DNA of 64,000 nt from Comamonadaceae bacterium UBA4962. Lineage in GTDB: Bacteria > Pseudomonadota > Gammaproteobacteria > Burkholderiales > Burkholderiaceae_C. Shown in pieces: positions 51,980-60,165 of this stretch; the first letter of the stretch is position 1; every line of letters starts with the position of its first letter. The stretch lies in assembly GCA_002397315.1 (NCBI GenBank), contig DHAE01000015.1:36853-100852 (forward strand), read 5' to 3'. Under the pieces are notes generated by a model that was not told the DNA's origin, did not search any database, and was given only the letters and a program-made list of their open reading frames with translations. The position numbers and the translations under genes are program-made.

Positions 51980-53764
51980 ATGAATTCCTCTCTCAGCGCA
52001 GAACACAGGCGGCTGGCGGCACTGCGTGCCACCGGCCTTCTGGACACGCCGCCGTCGGAAGAGTTCGACCGCATCACCCGGCTGGCCTGCCAGGTCTTCG
52101 GCGTTCCCATCGCGCTCGTGAGCTTCGTCGATGCCGACCGGCAGTGGTTCAAGTCGCGCGTCGGCCTGCAGGTGCCCGAAACCTGCCGCGAAGACGCCTT
52201 CTGCGACCACACGATCCGAACGACCGACGTGATGGTGGTCGAGGATGCGCTGGCCGACCCACGCTTCGCGCGCAATCCGCTGGTGCTGGGCGCGCCCCAC
52301 ATCCGGTTCTATGCCGGCGCGCCGCTCGTGCTGCGCGGCGGGCACAGCCTCGGCAGCCTCTGCCTGATCGACACCGAGCCGCGAACGTTCGACACCGCGC
52401 AGCAGCGGCAACTGGAAGACCTCGCGGCCATGGTCATGGCGCAGATCGACCTGCAGTGCTCCAACGCCCGGGTGGACGAGTCCACCCTGCTGCCCAACCG
52501 CGCCCAGCTCCTGCACGACCTCGTCGGGCTGTGCCGCACCGACCCCGGGGGAGGCCGCGTCCTCGCCCTGCTCGAACTGCTGCCGCACGACGGCCTCATG
52601 GATGCGGTGCGCGCCGTCGGCATGCAGCCCATCGAACAACTCACCTACGAGGCCGGCCAGCGGCTCGCGCAGTTCGTGGGAACCGGGTCGCGTGTCTACC
52701 ACACGAGCATCGCGCGGCTCGCGCTCGTGCTGCAGCCGGACCATGCCCCTGCGCTCGAGGCTTTCGCGCACCAACTGCTCGGCACCTTCGCCGCGCCGCT
52801 GTCCACCGGCCACAGCGGCATGGTCATCAACCAGCGACGGCGCGTGGGCCTCGCGCATTTCCAGCTGGAGGCGGCGGACGCCGTCGACGTACTGCGCCGG
52901 GCCAATGCGGCGCTCTACCAGTACCCCGCGCCCGACACCGCGGTCTGCCACTACGACGCGACCGTGGATGCCGGCTACCGCCGTTCCTACGAGTTGCTCG
53001 CCAGCGTTCCGCGCGCCCTGATGGCGGGCGAGTTCCGCCTCGTCTACCAGCCACAGTTCGAACGCGCCACCACGCGCTACACCTGCGTGGAGGCCCTGCT
53101 GCGCTGGGACCATCCGCAACGGGGCCCCATCCCTCCAGGCGACTTCATTCCCCTGCTGGAGAAGACCACCTACATCCATGCCGTCACCCAATGGGTGCTG
53201 GACACCGCCCTCGCGCAGATCCGCGCGTGGGAAGACGCCGGGCTCGTCGTGGACGTGGCGATCAACGTGTCGCCCCGCAACCTCGAGCAGCCGGACTTCA
53301 CAGATTCCCTGCGCGACGCGTTCGCGCGGCACCGCATCGCCCCATCGCGCCTCGAAATCGAATGCACCGAGAACGCGGTGCTCACCGAAGGCCCCACGCT
53401 GCAGGGCATCAACGCGGCGCGCGCGCTGGGCGTGCGCGTGGCGCTCGACGACTTCGGCACCGGGTACTGCAATTTCGGCTGCCTCTACGGGCTGTCGGCC
53501 GAGGTGCTCAAGCTGGACCAGGCGCTCATCCGTCCGATCGGCTCGGACGCCCGCGCGCTCGACGTCGTGCGCGGCATGGTCCAGCTCGGCCACACCCTCG
53601 GCTACCGCCTGCTGGCGGAAGGCGTGGAAACAGCCGAGGTGTTCGATCAGCTCATGCTTTTGGGCTGCGACCAGGTGCAGGGGTACTACCTGAGCCGCCC
53701 TCTGCCGCCCGCAGAGGCGTTCGAATTCGTTCGGCGGTGGAACCGGCTCGTGATGCCGGAATAA
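51980..53764 (+). CDS. GAF-EAL cyclic-di-GMP phosphodiesterase
   Basis: 594 residues. An N-terminal GAF domain (LVSFVDADRQWFKSRVG) is followed by a GGDEF-like middle part that has lost the GGDEF motif, then a full EAL domain. Catalytic EAL marks are intact: VEALLRW, NVSPRNL, ECTEN, ALDDFGTG, LKLDQ and LLAEGVET. So it should hydrolyse c-di-GMP, with the GAF domain (and perhaps the degenerate GGDEF part as a GTP sensor) controlling it. Start ATG 51980 (MNSSLSAEH). Confidence 0.87.
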   Translation: MNSSLSAEHRRLAALRATGLLDTPPSEEFDRITRLACQVFGVPIALVSFVDADRQWFKSRVGLQVPETCREDAFCDHTIRTTDVMVVEDALADPRFARNPLVLGAPHIRFYAGAPLVLRGGHSLGSLCLIDTEPRTFDTAQQRQLEDLAAMVMAQIDLQCSNARVDESTLLPNRAQLLHDLVGLCRTDPGGGRVLALLELLPHDGLMDAVRAVGMQPIEQLTYEAGQRLAQFVGTGSRVYHTSIARLALVLQPDHAPALEAFAHQLLGTFAAPLSTGHSGMVINQRRRVGLAHFQLEAADAVDVLRRANAALYQYPAPDTAVCHYDATVDAGYRRSYELLASVPRALMAGEFRLVYQPQFERATTRYTCVEALLRWDHPQRGPIPPGDFIPLLEKTTYIHAVTQWVLDTALAQIRAWEDAGLVVDVAINVSPRNLEQPDFTDSLRDAFARHRIAPSRLEIECTENAVLTEGPTLQGINAARALGVRVALDDFGTGYCNFGCLYGLSAEVLKLDQALIRPIGSDARALDVVRGMVQLGHTLGYRLLAEGVETAEVFDQLMLLGCDQVQGYYLSRPLPPAEAFEFVRRWNRLVMPE

Positions 53765-53803
53765 AGCGACCGTCCTGTCGGTGCGTCCAGCGGATGCGCA
53801 CCG

Positions 53804-54271
53804 TCAACGCGACACGTCAGAGGGCAGCCTTCGAGGATCGAAAGGAAAGTCGGGCTGCAGTATGTCCACGCATGCATCGCACGCCAGGAATTCGGATCGG
53901 TGTCCTCTGCTGACCGCGCCCCATCCTGTCCCGCTGTCGATGGATACCGTGGCGCTCCTTCCATCCGAGAACACCACCCGCGCATCCGCGGAGCAATCGT
54001 CCACCATCGCATTGCGCCGGTATTCAATGCTGTCTGTCGCCACGGCATGTGCGAGGAAGAAGCGGACACGTCGGGCGTCCAGTGCCAGACCCCTGCAATT
54101 GACTTCGGGAGCGAACCGCGCCTGGGCGGCGGAGCGCTCGATCACCACTTTGCGGACCTTCGCATGGGCGTAGGGGCGCACTTCCGCAGCGCTCCCGGCC
54201 CCCGCTGTCGCCGGGTCAACAGCACCCACGGAAAGCGCCAGGCACCACACCCTCAACCACCGAGCCTTCAT
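53804..54271 (-). CDS. Secreted protein coupled to the amidase gene (possible immunity protein)
   Basis: 155 residues with a signal peptide (WLRVWCLALSVGAVDPATAGA). The mature part has four cysteines (VNCRGLALDARR, VDDCSADARV, FLACDACVDIL) and is probably periplasmic. No family recognised. Its ATG overlaps the stop of the amidase gene as ATGA. A periplasmic protein translationally tied to a cell-wall amidase is the usual arrangement of a type VI effector-immunity pair, so an immunity role is a fair inference. Confidence 0.65.
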   Translation of the reverse strand: MKARWLRVWCLALSVGAVDPATAGAGSAAEVRPYAHAKVRKVVIERSAAQARFAPEVNCRGLALDARRVRFFLAHAVATDSIEYRRNAMVDDCSADARVVFSDGRSATVSIDSGTGWGAVSRGHRSEFLACDACVDILQPDFPFDPRRLPSDVSR

Positions 54272-54959
54272 TTCCAAACGGCCGTAGAGGCTTCCGTTGG
54301 CTGCTTGTAACTGATGTCGGGATGCTTGTGGACCTCTCGCGACGGTATTTTCAGAGTATTCACCAAACCTCTCACCAGATATTGCAGCGCGGTCTGTTGA
54401 GGGCCAGTCAGCGGATCGTAAACCCCAAACTTCTCCATGAATACATTCTTCTGAATCTCATTGAGCCCATGCGGCATGGCAAGATGGCCGGGCAACCGGC
54501 ACTTACCGACAGCCTCGATGCCGATACTGTCGAAGTTGGACGGATACCGCTGGGGCACACTTTCAGCATTTCCAGTCGATTGGTTTTGTCTGGTGAGAAT
54601 TGGCGGTATTGAACAAGCTCAGCGGCCGTGCACCGGTGCTCAGCCAGGCACCGGGCTTTGATCTTTCCCACATGCCTTGTCGAGCGCAGAAGGGAGGCCG
54701 TCTGGTAGATGACGCCATTCCTCGCGATCAGGAAGTGGGCACCATTGGCGTTGGCACGTGCGTAGCTATGGAACACCGCCGACTCGTCTTCAGAATCCGT
54801 CTGGTGAATGACGATCCCACTCACCGTTTCCATCGAATTCTTCTCCACGGCGGGAAATCGCCTCACCTTGATATGGGGATCGCCTACCACCATACCCTCT
54901 GCATCCACATTGAACATTGCTTTGAACACCCCGGCTACGAAGACGCACATTTTCTCCAT
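54268..54959 (-). pseudogene. Frameshifted peptidoglycan amidase (N-acetylmuramoyl-L-alanine amidase family)
   Basis: Two frames together make about 230 residues. Frame one (from 54959) has VVGDPHIKVRRFPAVEKN, the zinc-ligand region GIVIHQTDS and NGAHFLIARNGVIYQTA. The second frame continues with PQRYPSNFDSIGIEAVG and ends in the third ligand region HKHPDISYKQPTEAS. One missing base in the CCCC run (plus-strand GGGG 54552-54555) breaks the frame; a fifth C would restore KVCPQRYPSNFD. Either a real loss or a base-calling error. The family includes orphan type VI secretion amidases. The start is uncertain (ATG 54959, 54950 or 54917). The patch 54290-55000 is clearly poorer in G+C than its neighbours, a sign of transfer. 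Confidence 0.75.
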
Positions 54960-55042
54960 GCATCACGTAACGGGGCATTCATTTAGGCAATGCTCGGCAT
55001 AAGCAGCGGCAGTAGGGACAGTTGCCGCTACCTCACCTCACC

Positions 55043-58000
55043 TCACCCCACCCACTTGCGCGCGTTGCGCCAGATCCGCATCCACGGGCTGAGCGCACCG
55101 CGGTCGCCGCTGGTCCAGCTCATCTGGACGTTGCGGAACACCCGCTCGGGGTGCGGCATCATCGCCGTGAAGCGGCCATCCGCCGTGGTCACGGCCGTGA
55201 GGCCGCCCGCGCTGCCGTTGGGGTTGAACGGGTACTGCTCGGTGGCGGCGCCGTGGTGGTCCACGAAGCGCATCGCCGCGATCGCCTGGGCGGCGTTGCC
55301 GCGGCGCGCGAAGTTCGCATAGCCCTCGCCGTGCGCCACGGCGATCGGCAGCCGGCTGCCGGCCATGCCCGTGAAGAACAGGCTGGGCGATTCCAGCACC
55401 TCCACCAGCGACAGGCGGGCCTCGAAACGCTCGCTCTGGTTGGTGGTGAAGCGCGGCCAGGCCTCTGCGCCCGGAATGATGTCGGCCAGTTCGGCGAACA
55501 TCTGGCAGCCGTTGCACACGCCCAGCCCGAACGTATCCGCCCGTCCGAAGAAGCCCTGGAACTGCTCCGCCAGCGCCGGGTTGAACGTGATCGAGCGCGC
55601 CCAGCCGATGCCCGCGCCGAGCGTGTCGCCGTAGCTGAAGCCGCCGCAGGCCACCACGCCCTTGAAGTCGGCCAGCTTCGCGCGGCCGGCCTGCAGGTCG
55701 GTCATGTGCACGTCGTAGGCATCGAAGCCCGCTTCCGAGAAGGCGTAGGCCATCTCGATGTGCGAGTTCACGCCCTGCTCGCGCAGGATCGCGACCTTCG
55801 GCCGTGCGAGGTTCAGGAACGGCGCCGCCACGTCTTCGGCCGGATCGAACGTCAATGCGACGTGCAGGCCCGGATCCTGCGGAGCGCCCGCCGCCGCATG
55901 CTCGGCATCGGCGCAGGCGGGGTTGTCGCGCTGCTGGCAGATCTTCCAGCTCACGGCGTCCCACACCTGGTGCAGGTCGGACAGCGATGCGCTGAACACC
56001 GCCTTCACGTCGCGCCAGACCTGCAGCTCGCCCTTGCCCACGTCCATGGCGGAGGCGGCGGGGCGCGTCTTGCCGACGAAGTGGCTGAACTTCGAGAGGC
56101 CGTGCTCGCGCAGGGTCTGCATCACCTCGTTGCGCTCGGCGGTGCGCACCTGCAGCACCACGCCCAGCTCTTCGTTGAAGAGCGCCTTGAGCGTCAGCTC
56201 CTCGCGCCGCGCGCTCACCTGCTGCGCCCAGTTCTTGGCGTCGCCCGTCTCCATGCGGCTGTCGGCGATGCCGTCGCCTTCCGTCACCAGCAGATCGACG
56301 TTCAGGGCCACGCCGACGTGGCCCGCGAAGGCCATCTCGGCCACCGCGGCCAGCAGGCCGCCGTCGCTGCGGTCGTGGTAGGCCAGGATGCGGCCCTGTG
56401 CACGCAGCGCGTTCACGGCATCCACCAGCTTCACGAGATCCTGCGCGTCGTCCAGGTCGGGCACCTCGCCGCCCTCCTGGCCCAGCACCTGCGCCAGGAT
56501 GCTGCCACCCATGCGGCAACGACCCTTGCCCAGGTCCACCAGCACCAGGGTGGTGTCTTCTTCCTGCGCGTCGAGCTGGGGCGTCAGCGTGCCCCGCACG
56601 TCAGTCAGCGTGGCGAACGCGCTCACGATCAGGCTCACCGGCGAGGTGACCTTCTGCGCGGCGCCGCCATCATCCTTCCACTGCGTACGCATGGAGAGCG
56701 AATCCTTGCCCACCGGGATGCTGATGCCCAGCTGCGGGCACAGCTCCATGCCCACGGCCTTCACGGTGGCGTACAGATCGGCGTCCTCGCCGGGCTCGCC
56801 GCAGGCCGCCATCCAGTTGGCCGACAGCTTCACGCGCGGCAGCTCGATCGGCGCGGCCAGCAGGTTGGTGATCGCCTCGGCCACGGCCATGCGGCCCGAG
56901 GCCGGCGCGTCGATCGCGGCCAGCGGCGTGCGCTCGCCCATCGACATCGCTTCGCCCGCGAAGCCCTGGTAATCGGCCAGCGTCACGGCGCAATCGGCCA
57001 CCGGCACCTGCCAGGGGCCCACCATCTGGTCGCGGTGCGAGAGGCCGCCCACCGTGCGGTCGCCGATGGTGATCAGGAAGCGCTTGGAAGCCACGGTGGG
57101 ATGCGCCAGCACGTCGATCACGGCCTTCTGGAGCGGCACGCCGGTGAGTTCGATCGGCGCGGCTTCGCGGCGCACCGTCTTCACGTCGCGGTGCATCTTG
57201 GGCGGCTTGCCGAGCAGCACGTCCATGGGCATGTCCACGGGGAATTTCTGGTCGCCCGCTTCCACGGCCGTGTCTTCCAGCACCAGCTGGCGCTCGCCCG
57301 TGGCCGTGCCGATCACCGCAAACGGGCAACGCTCGCGCTCGCAGAACGCGCGGAAGGTCTCCAGCGATTCCGGCGCGATCGCCAGCACGTAGCGCTCCTG
57401 GCTCTCGTTGGACCAGATCTCCTTGGGTGCCAGGCCGGATTCCTCCAGCTGCACCGCGCGCAGGTCGAAGCGTGCGCCGCGGCCGGCGTCGTTGGTCAGT
57501 TCGGGGAAGGCGTTCGACAGCCCGCCCGCGCCCACGTCGTGGATCGCCAGGATCGGGTTCTGCGCGCCCTGCGCCCAGCAGTGGTTGATGACTTCCTGCG
57601 CGCGCCGCTCGATCTCGGGGTTGCCGCGCTGCACCGAGTCGAAATCGAGTTCGGCCGCATTGGTGCCCGTGGCCATGGAGCTGGCCGCGCCGCCGCCCAT
57701 GCCGATGCGCATGCCCGGGCCGCCCAGCTGGATCAGCAGCGTGCCGGCCGGGAACTCGATCTTCGTCGTCAGGCCGGCGTCGATCACGCCCAGGCCGCCC
57801 GCGATCATGATCGGTTTGTGGTAGCCGCGGCGCACGCCGGCCACGTCCTGCTCGTACTCGCGGAAGTAGCCCAGCAGGTTCGGCCGGCCGAATTCGTTGT
57901 TGAAGGCCGCGCCGCCCAGCGGGCCTTCCACCATGATCTGCAGCGGGCTCGCGATGTGCTCGGGCTTGCCGCCCGCCTCGTCGCTCCAGCCGCCCCAGAG

Positions 58001-59065
58001 CTTGGACACGGTGAAGCCCGTGAGGCCGGCCTTGGGCTTGGAGCCGCGGCCCGTGGCGCCCTCGTCGCGGATCTCGCCGCCCGCACCGGTGGAGGCGCCG
58101 GGGAACGGAGAGATCGCCGTGGGGTGGTTGTGCGTTTCCACCTTCATGAGCACGTGGTGCGTCGCGTCGCTCTTGCGGTAGGCCGGCACGTCATGGGCGG
58201 CGCGCCCGGTGGGAGCCGGCGCGATGAAGCGCTCCACCGCGCTGCCTTCCATGATGGAGGCGTTGTCGGAATAGGCGACGATGGTGTGCTGCGGCGCGAG
58301 CTGGTGGGTGTTGCGGATCATCGCGAACAGGCTCTTGTCCTGTTCCTGCCCGTCGATGGTGAACCGCGCGTTGAAGATCTTGTGGCGGCAGTGCTCGCTG
58401 TTCGCCTGCGCGAACATCATCAGCTCGACGTCGGTGGGATTGCGGCGCAGTGCCGTGAAGGCATTCACCAGGTAGTCGATCTCGTCGTCCGCCAGGGCCA
58501 GGCCCCAGCGGGTGTTCGCGCCCTCCAGCGCGGCGCGTCCGCCGCCCAGCACGTCGACGAACTCCATGGGCACGGCAGGCAGTTCGGTGAACAGGTCGGC
58601 CGCGCCGGCCCGGTCCCAGAGCACCGATTCCGTCATGCGGTCGTGCAGCAGCGCGGCCACGGCCTGCTTCTGCGCCTCGGTCAGCGTGGGCACGCCGCCC
58701 AGCAGGCCCGAGCGCAGTGCCAGCCGGTACTCGGTGACGCGTTCCACGCGGCGCACGTGCAGACCGCAGTTGCGCACGATGTCGGTGGCCTTCGAGGCCC
58801 ACGGCGACACGGTGCCGATGCGCGGCGCGACCACGATGGCGGGGCCGGAATCCGGGCCGGCGTAAGGATCGCCGTAGGTGAGCAGGGCCGCCAGGCGCTC
58901 GCGGTCCGCGGGCGTGGGCTCCGCATCGGTGGCCACCAGGTGCACGAACCGGGCTGCGATCCCCTCGATGCGGTCGTGGATGGCCTGCAGGCGGGGCAGG
59001 AGCTGCTGGACGCGGAAGGGGCTGAGGGCATTGCTGCCCTCGAACGGGGTAAGGTGCAGGGTCAC
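55043..59065 (-). CDS. purL: Phosphoribosylformylglycinamidine synthase
   Basis: 1,340 residues, the single-chain large form. The synthetase half has KVETHNHPTAISPFPGAST and GGAASSMATG; the C-terminal glutaminase has the nucleophile Cys in GLGVCNGCQMF and the His/Glu pair in MPHPERVFR. It makes FGAM from FGAR, ATP and glutamine. The start is GTG 59065 (reads VTLHLTPFEG), which fits the family length; upstream residues look like non-coding. It is divergent from map, with 217 bases between. Three CCTCA units overlap the stop end. Confidence 0.95.
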   Translation of the reverse strand: MTLHLTPFEGSNALSPFRVQQLLPRLQAIHDRIEGIAARFVHLVATDAEPTPADRERLAALLTYGDPYAGPDSGPAIVVAPRIGTVSPWASKATDIVRNCGLHVRRVERVTEYRLALRSGLLGGVPTLTEAQKQAVAALLHDRMTESVLWDRAGAADLFTELPAVPMEFVDVLGGGRAALEGANTRWGLALADDEIDYLVNAFTALRRNPTDVELMMFAQANSEHCRHKIFNARFTIDGQEQDKSLFAMIRNTHQLAPQHTIVAYSDNASIMEGSAVERFIAPAPTGRAAHDVPAYRKSDATHHVLMKVETHNHPTAISPFPGASTGAGGEIRDEGATGRGSKPKAGLTGFTVSKLWGGWSDEAGGKPEHIASPLQIMVEGPLGGAAFNNEFGRPNLLGYFREYEQDVAGVRRGYHKPIMIAGGLGVIDAGLTTKIEFPAGTLLIQLGGPGMRIGMGGGAASSMATGTNAAELDFDSVQRGNPEIERRAQEVINHCWAQGAQNPILAIHDVGAGGLSNAFPELTNDAGRGARFDLRAVQLEESGLAPKEIWSNESQERYVLAIAPESLETFRAFCERERCPFAVIGTATGERQLVLEDTAVEAGDQKFPVDMPMDVLLGKPPKMHRDVKTVRREAAPIELTGVPLQKAVIDVLAHPTVASKRFLITIGDRTVGGLSHRDQMVGPWQVPVADCAVTLADYQGFAGEAMSMGERTPLAAIDAPASGRMAVAEAITNLLAAPIELPRVKLSANWMAACGEPGEDADLYATVKAVGMELCPQLGISIPVGKDSLSMRTQWKDDGGAAQKVTSPVSLIVSAFATLTDVRGTLTPQLDAQEEDTTLVLVDLGKGRCRMGGSILAQVLGQEGGEVPDLDDAQDLVKLVDAVNALRAQGRILAYHDRSDGGLLAAVAEMAFAGHVGVALNVDLLVTEGDGIADSRMETGDAKNWAQQVSARREELTLKALFNEELGVVLQVRTAERNEVMQTLREHGLSKFSHFVGKTRPAASAMDVGKGELQVWRDVKAVFSASLSDLHQVWDAVSWKICQQRDNPACADAEHAAAGAPQDPGLHVALTFDPAEDVAAPFLNLARPKVAILREQGVNSHIEMAYAFSEAGFDAYDVHMTDLQAGRAKLADFKGVVACGGFSYGDTLGAGIGWARSITFNPALAEQFQGFFGRADTFGLGVCNGCQMFAELADIIPGAEAWPRFTTNQSERFEARLSLVEVLESPSLFFTGMAGSRLPIAVAHGEGYANFARRGNAAQAIAAMRFVDHHGAATEQYPFNPNGSAGGLTAVTTADGRFTAMMPHPERVFRNVQMSWTSGDRGALSPWMRIWRNARKWVG

Positions 59066-59268
59066 TTTGGCGGCCTGTTGCGGGAGATGGAGATGGGGGC
59101 TCGGAACTCGGGGAAAGGGGGACCGCGCTCCGCCGGGCGGGGCCGCTGAATGGGGCCTGCCTGTCCGGGCGTCGCGGCACTGTCGCAAGCCCGCCATTTT
59201 ACCGGGCCGCCGGCTTCGCCCGCGCGGCCGGGCCGTCGCGGCGCGCCCGGCACGGCGCGGGCCCCGAT

Positions 59269-59279
59269 GGGATAATCCC
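59269..59279 (+). promoter_or_regulatory. Palindromic -10 box of map
   Basis: GGGATAATCCC is a perfect palindrome around an A. The hexamer GATAAT ends 6 bases before the map ATG, and no ribosome site is seen between. Confidence 0.5.
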
Positions 59280-59282
59280 GCC

Positions 59283-60098
59283 ATGAGCATCACCATCAAG
59301 TCCGCCGAGGAAATCGCCGGCATGCGCGAAGCCTGCCGCCTGGCTTCGGAAGTGCTGGACTACATCACCCCCCACATCCGCCCCGGCATCACCACCAACG
59401 ACGTCGACCGCCTCGCCGCCGAGTGCATGGCCGCGCAGGGCACCGTCTCGGCCACCATCGGCTACCAGCCGCCGGGCTACCCGCCCTACCCCAAGTCGCT
59501 CTGCACCTCGCTGAACCACGTGGTGTGCCACGGCATCCCGAACGACAAGCCCCTGAAGAAGGGCGACATCATGAACGTCGACGTGACGGTCATCACCAAG
59601 GACGGCTGGTACGGCGACAACAGCCGCATGTACCTGATCGGCGACGTCTCCATCGCCGCCAAACGCCTGTGCCAGCTCACCTACGAGGCGATGTGGCTCG
59701 GCATCGTGCAGGTCAAGCCGGGCGCGCGCCTGGGCGACGTGGGCCACGCCATCCAGAAGTTCGCCGAAGGCCACGGCCTGTCGGTGGTGCGCGAGTTCTG
59801 CGGCCACGGCATCGGCAAGAAGTTCCACGAAGAGCCCCAGGTGCTGCACTACGGTCGCCCCGGCACCCTCGAGGAACTGGTGCCCGGCATGACCTTCACC
59901 ATCGAGCCCATGCTGAACGCCGGTCGGCGCGAGGTGAAGGAGCACGGCAACGACGGCTGGACCATCGTCACCAAGGACCACAGCCTCTCCGCGCAATGGG
60001 AGCACACGGTGCTCGTGACCGAGACCGGCTACGAAGTGCTGACGCTCTCGGCGGGCTCGCCCACGCCGCCCCCCTTCGTCACGGCCGTCAAGACCTGA
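59283..60098 (+). CDS. map: Methionine aminopeptidase, type I
   Basis: 271 residues, pita-bread fold. Metal ligands are the Asp in MNVDVTVI, the Asp in GDNSRM, the His in CGHGIGKKFHEEPQ, the Glu in TIEPML and the Glu in WEHTVLV. It removes the N-terminal Met from new proteins. It is followed by glnD on the same strand after 67 bases. It may be read as a leaderless mRNA. Confidence 0.95.
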   Translation: MSITIKSAEEIAGMREACRLASEVLDYITPHIRPGITTNDVDRLAAECMAAQGTVSATIGYQPPGYPPYPKSLCTSLNHVVCHGIPNDKPLKKGDIMNVDVTVITKDGWYGDNSRMYLIGDVSIAAKRLCQLTYEAMWLGIVQVKPGARLGDVGHAIQKFAEGHGLSVVREFCGHGIGKKFHEEPQVLHYGRPGTLEELVPGMTFTIEPMLNAGRREVKEHGNDGWTIVTKDHSLSAQWEHTVLVTETGYEVLTLSAGSPTPPPFVTAVKT

Positions 60099-60165
60099 CC
60101 GTGCGGCAGGACGGTCGCGGCGGCACGGCAAGTACTGCAGCACGGTTCTTGCTTGCGGTATCGCC

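Noticed and set aside
55031..55045. Three CCTCA units at the purL stop as a functional repeat
   Set aside because: Short simple repeat, partly coding; nothing indicates function.
55022..59149. A very long open frame (1,375 codons) opposite purL, and similar ones opposite the TOMM kinase (15897-19829), the cys genes (2687-5350) and the FimV-like gene
   Set aside because: In G+C-rich DNA the antisense frame of a real gene stays open. The proteins are low-complexity (Arg, Ala, His, Gly-rich) and have no domain, while the other strand encodes clear families.
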